Shown here: one piece after another, positions 11,004 to 21,731 of the stretch | How positions within the stretch are numbered: the stretch's first letter is position 1 | How the letters are laid out: each line of letters starts with the position of its first letter | NCBI GenBank assembly: GCA_037974665.1 | Contig: CM075778.1 | Location: 9,909,001-9,973,000, forward strand | Length of the DNA: 64,000 nt | Direction of reading: 5' to 3' | DNA from: Ehretia macrophylla | Taxonomy: Eukaryota; Streptophyta; Magnoliopsida; Boraginales; Ehretiaceae | The notes under the pieces: model-generated | The model's database searches: none | Seen by the model: the letters and a program-made list of their open reading frames with translations, nothing else | What the model was told of the DNA's origin: nothing | Translations under genes and position numbers: made by a program

Positions 11004-12800
11004 AAAGGGCACCGGGGGAAGCATAATAATAGAGAGTTTTGTAACTTTTTACACTAGAATTTGTCATTGGGCTCTATGTTGATTTCTTAGTAAAGAAATG
11101 TTTAAAATAGTTGAGGGGTAGCTTGCTGCTATCCCTTTATCAATATTGGCTGTCTAGGATCTCTTCTTTTTTCTTTTGATGACGAGGAATTGGCTCTAGG
11201 CAGGGCTGCAATGAGTCTACCTGAAAGCTATAAATCTTGTGGTACATGGTGCACGTATGCTCTAGGTTAGTTGAGTTAAATAATATTTGTGATAGTAAGA
11301 CATAATTTCGAACTTGAGATTTTTAATTACAACAAATTATTTTCTAACGATTTAACGCAAGTCTAGGAACTATTGTCCATTACAACTGTACTTTGTTTTT
11401 GGTAAACTATCCTCGAAGTCACTTTTCTTCCTCATGAAACAACTCATATTAAAAGGGGATAGGGGCTGAACTTAGCTGGCTTTGTGCTTCTTTGTGAGTG
11501 AGTTTACATCGAACAAGTTATCCAATTACCATTTTGTGCCGTCGTGGGACAAGGCATATTACCTTTGCGTGTTTTCACACATCTTATGTTCTGTCAGAAA
11601 GAAAGGCAAGTATCACAAGTTAGCCTACTCAAAAATTGTCACTTGACCCAAGAATTGGGTGGCATTGTCGGAAGTGACTTATTATAATAAGAAGTTTTAA
11701 ATTTGAATTACGGCTTTAGTCTTCATTATATGAAGAAAAAAAAATGTCACTTGATTTTTTGAATTATTTCCATATCATTTTTGAATATGTTCTTTCAATG
11801 GAAATGACAAAGAAAAGAACAAGAAATATTGCAAATAATGAGTTATCAAAATTTGATTATGAGTTATTAAATGCAAAAATAAATAGAATTTTCCATCCGT
11901 TATTTTACATGTGACAACAGGACGAACCAAAACATAAATACTTTTTTTTTTTAATTTTAATTTGAACCAATTAATGAGTCTTACGTTGCAAATTAAAAGT
12001 AGGCGAGTCAAACAAAAAGCTAATATCTTAAAAATTCATATTCTTTTGTTTGTCAAGGAAAAATATGAGAAAGCTAATTTAGAAAATTTAAACTTTAAAA
12101 AATGAAGCTTTAATGTTTAAATTGCTAATTCAGTATAGGGTGCCAAAGATTATCTAAAATCACATTTAGTTTTGATGCTTTTAAGTTGGGATGACAGTGG
12201 GGTGTGAAACCTATTCTCATATTTCGACTTGTCACTTAAAAGGTCACAAATTGGTTAGATCTAAAATAATAATATACCCTTCATATGATTCCACTATCCA
12301 TATAGACCCACCTACTTTTACTTTCTATTTCATTCATTCAGCGATCCTAATCACGACATAAGGGAAAACATTCTTTATCATTTTATTTATAATAAAATAA
12401 TTCCATGGGCACTTACTTAAAATAAAAATAAAAATTACTAGGAACCGAATGATGAAAAATTATCATATCCAATTCCTTCAGAGGATGGATCTATAAAAAT
12501 TCACCTATTCCAATAACCCTAACACCCGACCCATTAACACGTTTCGATCTCCTAACTCCTCCCATGCCCTGTCCCTAAATCCCAATTGGGACGGGTTTTT
12601 TATTTTTCTTTTAGACTATGCAATATTAAGTCTAATTTGAACTATATAACTTCAAAATATTAAGTCGTGTGCTTTTAGTTAAATTGTAAAAATAACATTA
12701 TGATAACTGAGTTTCAAGTATTTAAAATAAGTTTAGACTAAAATCATTATGTATGAAAACTACATATAGAAAATGAATAATTCTTTTGCTATTGGATTCT

Positions 12801-12891
<91 letters not shown>

Positions 12892-13230
12892 ATTAGTATG
12901 TCCACATATAATTAGTAATCACAAACCTTTAAAATATCACCCATTAATTATATTATTTGAATTTATCTTGAAGAACGATATCTTAAATCCATTGTGATCA
13001 ATAATAAAATAGAGATATTTGTGTAAAATGGTTGCAAATGTCAAATAATGATATCTAGTCTCTTGATTAAAAGAATAATTATAAAATTCCTTTAAATGAC
13101 TAAAATAAAAATTTACTAATATATGGGGGGCAAGTTTTGTGGGGGCAGGGAATGCTTATCGCTGTACCCCACCCCAACCCGTGGGGGTATTTAAAGTCAA
13201 TCTCCACTCTTGTCCCATTTCTCATTTACC
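11004..13230. other. AT-rich spacer with a (CT)n(TA)n microsatellite
   Basis: No gene or RNA is recognised. At 12805-12887 about 14 CT units pass directly into about 28 TA units. At 13124-13190 there is a short GC-rich patch with G-runs and C-runs in opposite orientation just before the tandem duplication. Open frames here are short and unlike known proteins. Confidence 0.6.
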
Positions 13231-13756
13231 TCTCTAATACCCTTTCCTGGGACTGAGGCGCAAATACCTGCAAAATCTACTCCCATCACCATCCCTACTT
13301 TTAAGGTTTCAATATGCTTGGCAAACAGAATATCATAACAAATCAAAAAAGATGTTAAAAATGAAATTAAATCAGTTGAGGAACTCAATTAATATTTTTA
13401 AAACAATTTAGATCTATTAAATTAATCCGTTAATTTTTGGACAAATTTCAGTAGTAGTCTTAATTTTTTTTTTTTTGGGTCAAAGTCATAATGTCTCTAA
13501 TACCCTTTCCTGGGACTGAGGCACAAATACCTGCAAAATCTACTCCCATCACCATCCCTACTTTTAAGGTTTCAATATGCTTGGCAAACAGAATATCATA
13601 ACAAATCAAAAAAGATGTTAAAAATGAAATTAAATCAGTTGAGGAACTCAATTAATATTTTTAAAACAATTTAGATCTATTAAATTAATCCGTTAATTTT
13701 TGGACAAATTTCAGTAGTAGTCTTAATTTTTTTTTTTGGGTCAAAGTCATAATGTC
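13231..13756. repeat. Near-perfect 263-bp tandem duplication
   Basis: Unit 1 spans 13231-13493 and unit 2 spans 13494-13756. Both begin TCTCTAATACCCTTTCCTGG and end with a poly-T run and GGGTCAAAGTCATAATG. The only differences I see are GGCGC versus GGCAC near the start and the poly-T length. Twin 63-codon open frames on the - strand are products of the duplication and resemble no known protein. Confidence 0.92.
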
Positions 13757-14907
13757 TACTAGTACTTTAGTTTTCAAGTTAATCTTCAATATTTCAAAAG
13801 ACTCATTATGGGTCCTAAATTTCCACGAAAGACATCAAATTAGTTCTAGTTATCTTGTCGTCAAATTCGATGAAAAATCACAAAATTACTTTTATTTCCA
13901 GAATAAAATTTTGAATTTTCATGTTAGTCTTCGATGCATACTCGTAATTTCAATTTAGTTCCAAACAAATAACACATATGTAGATATATGACTATTTTTA
14001 TTTTGTCTTAATAAAAGATTATGCCGGATACTCTTTTAAACTTTAATATAAAAAGCTTATAATATGACTTTTGAAATATATGAGATTACTTTTCAACTAA
14101 CATAGTGTTTGAAAGTACTTGAGGTGTGAAATTCATTGATTTATAAATTAATTATACAAGGATTCGTATTTACAAATGAATTCTCTTGTTTGGAATTGTA
14201 AAATAATATTAAGTCAATTATTTTATTTGTAAATACAAATTGTATTTGAAACATATGTGGAATTGAAATTAATACTTATATTTTAATTAAATGTCCTTCT
14301 TTTATTCTATTCAAATTAAGTTTGTCATATAAAGGTTACCATCTCATCCCAATATTGATTATTGCTATTATCATAAAATTGTTTGAAAAAACAAAATAAC
14401 GACAAAGAAAAATTTTCAATAAAGTTAAATATTACGAAATAATCATAACTTTAACCATTAATTTAAGATTACAAAATAAACCTACATTCCACGTGACAAA
14501 ATAACCTTAAGTTAAATCATACAAATAATCTTAAGAGAAATGGTGAGAGAGGTGTTGATTTTTTTTTTTATTATTATTTTTATTCTTCCTAAAAGAGAAA
14601 CAGTGAAGAGACAATGATTTTTTGTTTTGTTTTGTTTTATTTTATTTTTGTATTTTAGCCAAAGTCCACCTCTTAAAACTAAGGACAATTTTGTCTTAAA
14701 AAAATGAGCAACAAATTTGGAAAACATAGATTTGTAAATTTCAACTATTGAGCAAGGATTTGGATAAACCATAAGAAAATCCAAAATTTGTAAATTTTGA
14801 ATTTCTAATTTTTTAAAAGGATGCTTCCAAACACCAAAAATTGGATTTACAAATGAATTCCATAAAAATATTCGTTCCAAACAGTTTGTAATATGAAATT
14901 TGCCCTT
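13757..14907. other. AT-rich spacer without recognised genes
   Basis: Repeated phrases such as 'ATTTACAAATGAATTC' occur at about 14170 and 14845, and 'TGTTTGGAATTG' near 14189 has a loosely inverted partner near 14875. This could be a worn foldback element, but I cannot define its ends. Confidence 0.4.
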
Positions 14908-14925
14908 AAAATTTAATGAAAGTTT

Positions 14926-15219
14926 TTGTTATCTTTTTGGTAACTCAGAAAATATCTTTACTTCAGCCAGTTTATGATGTATAGATTGGATTAGACATCA
15001 TCACCATCATGGATATTTTTGATCCCTAAATGGATCACGCTGACATCTTACCACCTAACTTAATAGTTGGGTGTGAACTAAAATTTAAAAGCAACTTAAT
15101 CTAAAATATGTATCAATTCAATAAAAAACCTTATTCTCATAGCAATTAAAAGGGTTCGAACCTACAATAGACGTAATTCTACTACATTTCACTTACCGTT
15201 GTGGCAACCCCTTGGAGTA
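14926..15219 (-). mobile_element. SINE-like insertion, 294 bp, with perfect 18-bp target duplication
   Basis: AAAATTTAATGAAAGTTT occurs exactly at 14908-14925 and again at 15220-15237, bracketing 294 bases. Read on the - strand, the insert starts CTCCAAGGGGTTGCCACAAC, resembling the A-box region of a tRNA-derived SINE. About 40 bases on is a perfect B-box GGTTCGAACCC (complement of 15152-15162). The rest is an AT-rich body. The tail is not a clean A-run. It lies about 160 bp upstream of the bL34m start codon. Confidence 0.75.
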
Positions 15220-15350
15220 AAAATTTAATGAAAGTTTAAGACATAAAATTAAAAAAAAAAAATGAAAAGAAAAAGAAAACTACTCCCGAGTCACAATGCT
15301 CTACGTTTGACCGTACTGCTACCCCAGCTACAACCTCACACTCCCCTCCC

Positions 15351-15359
15351 TAGGGTTTA
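15351..15359 (+). promoter_or_regulatory. Telo-box 20 bases upstream of the bL34m start codon
   Basis: TAGGGTTTA, the complement of TAAACCCTA, lies in the short leader of the ribosomal protein gene. Telo-boxes close to the start are a known feature of plant ribosomal protein genes, which fits the gene call. Confidence 0.6.
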
Positions 15360-15379
15360 GCACAAACCAAGAAAAGAAA

Positions 15380-18300
15380 ATGGCGTCCTCCAAAACCCTT
15401 ATTCGGGCCGGGCTTTCGGCGATGGCCCGTTTAACCAACCCGTTGAAGACGGTTCATCAGAATCCGGGCCCGAATCAACACATGGTGATTGCATCTGCTG
15501 CTACTCGGAGCCCCGAAATCATCATTCCACAGCTGTTCCCATCTCTCAACTCTCAGAACAAACAGAAACAGACCCAAAGCGACGCCGTCGAATCGCTCAA
15601 GAATCTCTCTTCTCATGGCTTCCTTTACCCCTCTGGATTACCTTATCTCCCCTTCTTCCTCCCTGATGGTAAAATACCTGTCCTTTATCTTTCTGTACAT
15701 ACATATGTCTGTGTGTGTGTGTGTAATTGTGGATTTTTTATATTTTATATTTGGAGTTGTGTTTATGTTTGTGAGGAAATTGGATGTTGATGCTGCCTTG
15801 TAATGCTGGATTAAGGTTCCGTATATCGAATTCTATTTATTTGCTTAGTTTAATTTGTTTGAAAGAAGGCGAGTTTCGGATTGACTGCGATCCTGCTCGT
15901 TTCTGCTTCTATCTTGTTGCTGTCTAATCCATTAGTTTGAAATATTGCGTTCTCCTCTGGTGTGAGCAGACAGAATTTTGCAGAGTGAAAATAGATTGAT
16001 AGATTCAAAAAAAATGCCAATTTTGAACTGATTCAATTTATCGGGAGTAGATAGATAGATATATGTTCCGTTTTGAACTGATTAGTTTACTCTATCAAAT
16101 TGCTCATGCATGTACGCATCTCTAGCATCTATGCACAAAGTGCAAGTCCATATGTCCGCCTACCCTCTTCTGCATCGTATGTCTGATTTTGTGCTAATTA
16201 TGAATAATGGGGATAGACATTATATTATTGAGAATGGCATTTGGTAATTATTTCTTTGAGATGTAGCCCTTTTTAAGTTAACCTGTAGTCATGATTTTAG
16301 TGCTGCGGATGTTATAAATGAGGCTGTGTACATCGGGATGTTATGAAAGAGGCAGGCAGGTCTGAAGATTTCAAATGGCTTAGACTTGGAAAATTTTGTT
16401 GAAATTCTGGTCAAAGTCTTTTTTTAAGTGAAATTTTTCTGCTTCAAGAAAATGATATGAACTCTTGAAATTGAAAGTATACTTTCTTCACTGTATTTAG
16501 CTGGTCAATTTAATTGTTTGGCTGTCCTTTTGCCATTTCCTAGTGAACTGATAATTTTAGCTTGAATTTAATTTGGATTAAAACCGAAGGGGCAGAGTTG
16601 TGGGATTAGCACTTCAAGACACTAACCGAAGTGACTTGCATGTAGAAAATCAGAGGCGTTGGACAAGTTTTTCATTCTTTGTTTCCGTATCTCATAAAAG
16701 GTGATATCAATGATTGTCGACTTTGTTAAGGGTGAAAATAAGTCTCCAATTCACGTGTGCTAGGTGTAATAACTGACGGGTAAAAGTTAAATCTGCCACT
16801 GCCTTATGTATCAATATAGAGTTAACTTCCTGTCTTAATCTTACCTACGTCAACTGATGCTTTACTTTGTTAGTGGTTTGGTTGACAAAATCCATCAGAG
16901 CCTAGAGCACTTGAGTGCCAATTTATTGGATTCTTTGAAACGTGACATAGCTAAGGAATTTATACTGACCACACACCACGCGTGGCTTCCATAAATGCAA
17001 CTTTAAGAAGGAATTTCCTCATGATTATGTCATGTTTGTGAGTGAAATGAGCCTTTTCCCAACAGAAATTCTGCATGTGGGAGAAAATTTGATGACGTGA
17101 TGCTACTTCAGATTGTATTTGCGTCTTACTATTCACCAATCGTGTTACGCTATTTAAGTTTGTGAGCCGACAAAACTGAATCCAGCAAGACAATGAAACT
17201 TGTATTGAAACATGATCCTACAAATTTTCCCTTTTTGTGGTTGTTGATGTGTTTGACATCTTTGATTGACAAAGTTCTATTGGCCTTTGAGGACAGCTGG
17301 TCCTCTGGGAAGCACCCAATCGTTAGAGAAAAGGAAACGTCGCGCTATACAGAGTGGTTACAAGAAAAGTTTGTTATTTTATGTCGGGTATGGATTGCGT
17401 TCAATATGGCACATGATTTGTGGAACTTTCTCTATAGTTAACGCTTACGAAGAAGTTACTTTGCTTACATCATCGTCTTTCTCCATTTTGTTTTTGCGTA
17501 AAGTAGTGTGTAATTTTGTTTCTGTCCCTGCACAGGAGATGATTCCTCATCAAGTGAGCCAATGCTTTTATTTCCAAAGCGAACCTACCAACCAAGCAAC
17601 ATCAGACGTAAAAGGACACACGGATTCTTGGCTCGGTATTTCCCTTACTACTCATGTTCTGTTCTCTTTAAGTTTGAATATTCCTCATCTTTCTTTCTTC
17701 TGTCTTCTGAGAAATGTTAGAACTTTTGGTGACGACTCCAACTTTATCGGATGTGTACATAAAAAAATTTCAGAGTAACTGATCTTGCATCATATTTATC
17801 ATAGAAAGTACTTACGGCATCTTCTCAAGTAGAGCTTGAGAGATTTGGTTAACCATGACTGAGGTTTGTGTGAAGAGAATATTACTTTTTACATATCTAA
17901 ATATGGTGCAACCTTTCCATTGGGCACACATGTTGCTCATCTTTCTTTTAGCATAGCTGTAAAGTTAAATACTTAAATACACTTTAAGTAGTTTTGTTGG
18001 ATGAGATGCATCTTGCGGCGCTGGTCAGTTTCCTATCAATTTTAGTTTCATAATAGGCTGTTGGCTCTTATATGCTTATCAAACGAAGTGATGTAACCAT
18101 TGCCATTAACAGCAGGTTCTATTGTTAATGGACTAATCTTGGTATAGTTCCATAATGAACGTTAATCGTCATTGGACATAATAAGACTTCTCATGTTAAT
18201 TTTGTTGATGACATTTGTGTATGAGCTGCATCCAAACGGTGTTTCATTAATAGATTTTATTTACTTGTTTGAAAATACTAACAAAAGGACTGTCATCGAT

Positions 18301-18930
18301 TTTTTTATTAAGTCATTCCAAAATTGTACTTACCAGAAACTAACTCTTACCTTTAATTCAAATAATATAATAGGCGGAAAGATCTTTAAATACCCTAATT
18401 ATCTTCCAATTATGTACTTTTTCCTACAAAAATTTTGGCAAGTTCCCACTCGAAACTCCACGTGTTAAATTTTCATCCCATTTTCAACCCTCTCCAAAAA
18501 TATGTACCAAGTCAAATGATGGGTGCACGAATTGGGATGAACGGAGTTAAGAAATATCAAGGATTTTCCATTGAATTCCTTTTATGACAAATCTTGGCAG
18601 TTGATCAGTACATTTGTTTGTATCTGATACCACAGCCACATCACTCGGGAATGGTAAAGTCGATAGTAAATTTGTGCTAATTTTACCGGTTCAACCAAGT
18701 GGTGTCAATCACTGAATTCCTCTCTCACTCACTCTGCATGAATACACTTAGATATCTATCTTCTGCTCTGCAAATATCTGTAGTGCTTTGTCCCCAGTAA
18801 TTATGAATATTAATTGGAGTCATTTGTTAACTGACGACCCTTGAATCACTTGAGCAGTAAAGCAACAAAGGGAGGCCGTAGAGTTATCGCACGGCGAATT
18901 GCAAAAGGTCGGGCAAGAATCACACCGTAG
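15380..18930 (+). CDS. Mitochondrial large-subunit ribosomal protein bL34m, complete, three exons
   Basis: bL34 is a small, very basic protein of the bacterial-type large ribosomal subunit; this copy is nuclear and probably mitochondrial. GT-AG exons fit at 15380-15668, 17536-17635 and 18858-18930: 462 bases, 153 residues plus stop. The N-terminal part is rich in Ser, Ala, Arg and Thr (MASSKTLIRAGLSAMARL) with almost no acidic residues, like a mitochondrial presequence. The last 43 residues are the bL34 core: KRTYQPSNIRRKRTHGF, then ARKATKGGRRVIARR and AKGRARITP, close to bacterial L34 (KRTFQPS...RSHGF...[20 protein letters not shown]). Introns split the core, one inside the Arg codon of HGFLAR. 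Intron 1 is 1867 bases and intron 2 is 1222 bases. A plastid L34 is less likely given the presequence and the adjacency to a MYB26-type gene. Confidence 0.93.
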
Positions 18931-19832
18931 GAACAATTTCTCTGGAAAAAGTTTTCGACGAGTCAGGTTTAATCCTAGAAAGTTATATCAAGACCTGGAG
19001 AAACAGGACTAGCAGTCTCTTATACAGCTTGGGCTGTAATGAATGTCTTCTATTTGCCATCGCATAAGGAAGTACTTTTTATCTTCTGAAATCTCTCGAT
19101 TTACTTTAAGCTTCTGATTTATTTCATTATAATTAGTGAGTTCTTATGCAAATGTTTGAACTATACTCCTCTTTAATAAGTGGCAGTCGATATGGAGCTC
19201 TTGCAGAAACTAAGGGAAGTGCTCATTTCTAATAGTTTAAGGGGGGGTTGGTAGGAAGAGTGAGCTTCTAATAATGTGAAAATTTTAACCTATTGTGTCA
19301 AGATCGTGAATATGTTTAATCTATTGCATTGAAATCAGACGACCAACTTTGGTCTTTGCATATTCAGGAAAGGCTGCTTATTGGCACACCATTTTATTCC
19401 TGGTCATTTCCTTAGTTCTGATGCTCTTTTGGAGGATTTATAAGATACTTGCGTAATATTGTTGCATATACTTCGTTTACTTATTCGCTCCTCGTGCTAG
19501 ACGTACTTGTATTAATGCTTGCAGTTGCCGATGGATCTATTGTCACTGCTGCACCAAGTTGATTCCCAGCTATGGTTTGATCCTGTCAGTGTTCATCTTC
19601 TATGCTTCTCTGAACTGTGCCATGGTTATATCAATGCCTAAATGTTGTGGTAGATGGTACAAAAGGCAATACTATATATCTTGGTTTCGTTTAGTCATTA
19701 ATAACTGAATAAATAGAAATGTCACCTTATCAATTTTCAGCGATGTTATTTTTACCTGTGGTCCAATGCGGTTAGAAAGCATTTGGTTGCCCTGTTTGTT
19801 AAATGCCCTGTTCGTTAAATGCCGTTGCAATA
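18931..19832 (+). other. 3' flank of bL34m
   Basis: It contains the probable 3' UTR and then unassigned AT-rich sequence. At 19788-19824 'CCCTGTTTGTTAAATG' and 'CCCTGTTCGTTAAATG' stand in tandem, a small 16-base duplication directly before the next SINE-like insert. Confidence 0.5.
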
Positions 19833-19939
19833 GGTCCCGGATGAGATTCAGGAGTAGTCTAATTGAATTACTCTTCCTAACAATTGGAAGATTAAGGTTC
19901 GAATCTCATGAGGTCGGGGGTAAATAAAGAAAAAAAAAA
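19833..19939 (+). mobile_element. Short tRNA-derived SINE candidate
   Basis: An A-box match TAGTCTAATTG (19855-19865, fitting TRGYNNANNNG) and a near-perfect B-box GGTTCGAATCT (19896-19906) stand 30 bases apart, as in Pol III promoters. A short tail ends in a run of ten A (19930-19939). A target duplication is not clear (GTTGC occurs on both sides). It does not fold as an intact tRNA gene by eye. Confidence 0.5.
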
Positions 19940-20462
19940 GGTTGCGGACTCTCCCTTGTTGTTGGCATGTTTTGGTTTGACTTTGTATATAATTTTTTTG
20001 GGTTGTGATACAAATTCATTTTTATACCATTTAGAGGCATCGACGATGACAATTTGTGGTGCATTGTTTTGTTTGCTGGTAAGACTTGTCAAGCGTTTGG
20101 CTGTGAATAGTGTCTATCTTCTTTCTTAGTTGTGGCCTCTTTTGGCTCAGCATTAATTTTTGATTGGCCTTATTTGGAATTACATTTATTTCTTGGTAAA
20201 TCAATTTGTCAAAATATAACCGTTAATTCTCATCAATGGAATGGCCACTTCAAACAAAAAAAAAAAAAAAAACAAAACAAAAAAAAAAAAGAGAAAAAGA
20301 ATTGGGTCTTCCAATGCTTTTCTTTCTTTTATATAATGATAAGGAGCTTATTTTAAACATGATTATATTGGACTACGTTAAGGTTGTGAATTCTATAATG
20401 TAGCTACTTGTTTTAATATATGTTCTAGTTTAATCAAGGATTGGATAAGTTTAAATTTTAAA

Positions 20463-20582
20463 TTTTTAGCCATAATAAGTCGTTGGCTATGGATTGCATG
20501 GTGCTGAGACTTGTTTAATGCAAGTTCCAAATAATCAAGAGTCAGATGGGTTCGAACTTGAAATATTTAGTCATAATAAATC
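20463..20582 (+). repeat. Small insert between imperfect direct repeats
   Basis: TTTAGCCATAATAAGTC (from 20466) and TTTAGTCATAATAAATC (from 20567) flank about 85 bases that contain GGGTTCGAACT, a B-box-like phrase. It may be a very short or worn SINE; I see no A-box. Confidence 0.3.
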
Positions 20583-21272
20583 ATTATTCACTCACTTCGT
20601 CTAACCCTAGGCTCCCTCCCGCAGAAGAAAAGGGAAAAAGAAAAGAAAAAAAAACACCGGCCAACAACTGCCTACGTATTGCACAAATCCATCTGTCTTC
20701 TGTTTTTTTAACCAATTCCTTTGTTGGACAAGATGTGGCTTTGAGGTGTAAGTTGAAGTAGAGGTTTGAAGTCAAATTTTTAACTACGGTAAGTTACTAT
20801 TTGATTATTTCATCAAACTTTTGAATGCATATTGTCAGATTTTGCATTTCATTAAGTCTTGATAAACTTTGTACATAACAAAATATTCGTACACGCAACA
20901 GTTCTTAATTAATACGAGGTTCATGCACTAAGTTATTCTTAATTAAGACTTGAGTACTGTCATCAAGCTGAATCACTTCTTAAGCCCTGAAGTTTACCAT
21001 TTTTATTCAAGTTCTACATGGAACTTCTTTACCATCTAAATCCACCATAATCAGCTAACAACTATGCCTATGCACACCTAAGCTGTATATCAATTGCACA
21101 AGCCTAGCAAAAACCTACTTCATGTTATCTTTCCACAATCAGCAATTTACCAAAAAAAGTTTTAAACTTTCCATTAATGCATCAAAATATGCATACAATT
21201 TGGTCCACGTAGTTCGATCAAGAAGCTATTTCTGAACATGAATATAAGTATGTTGCAAAAATAAACTAAAAG
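20583..21272. other. Spacer without recognised features
   Basis: AT-rich sequence lies between the bL34m 3' flank and the MYB gene's 3' side. No gene, RNA or clear repeat is seen. Confidence 0.5.
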
Positions 21273-21281
21273 ATTTCACCA

Positions 21282-21375
21282 AATTTACACCTAAGAGTGG
21301 AATGGTCGGGTGGCGACCTTTTGTAATAAGAGATTCTGAGTTCAAACTATGAATTCTGTTTGTAGTAAAGAAATA
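21282..21375 (+). mobile_element. Short SINE candidate with target duplication
   Basis: ATTTCACCA occurs at 21273-21281 and again at 21376-21384, with AT-rich extensions also similar. Between them lie an A-box-like TGGTCGGGTGG (21303-21313), a B-box-like GAGTTCAAACT (21338-21348) and an A-rich tail (GTAAAGAAATA). It is in the 3' flank of the MYB gene, in opposite orientation. Confidence 0.5.
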
Positions 21376-21731
21376 ATTTCACCATAATTGGCAGTACAAA
21401 AAACGCAGGCGATTCTCTTATTTATATTACAGGAACATAACATCACAGCATACATACAGAAAATTAAAGATTACTATTATATACCGAAAATAGATTAAAA
21501 GAAAAGAAAAAAAAGTGAAAATAGGTGAACATCTATATGGGACTTCATACTAGTCCTTGCTATCAGAACCTATATTGGAAACATTTAGGTTCTCTCATAG
21601 AAGCTGAAACAAGACTTGACATAAAACTGCTGAAGTAAAAACCACAATTGACAGATATGTCACCGTTACTGCCACTCTACAGAACCGTACATGAAATAGG
21701 ATTGATAGCATCTTTGCATTCCATCAAGGGC

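Noticed and set aside
13197-13651. Twin 63-codon open frames on -, at first sight a duplicated small gene
   Set aside because: They exist only because the 263-bp segment is duplicated; there is no family resemblance and no start context.
15152-15208. tRNA gene on -
   Set aside because: The B-box is perfect, but the A-box is poor, arms do not pair as a cloverleaf by eye, and the target duplication shows it is part of a SINE-like insert.
18172-18468. 98-codon open frame on +
   Set aside because: It lies wholly in intron 2 of bL34m, resembles nothing known and has AT-rich chance composition.
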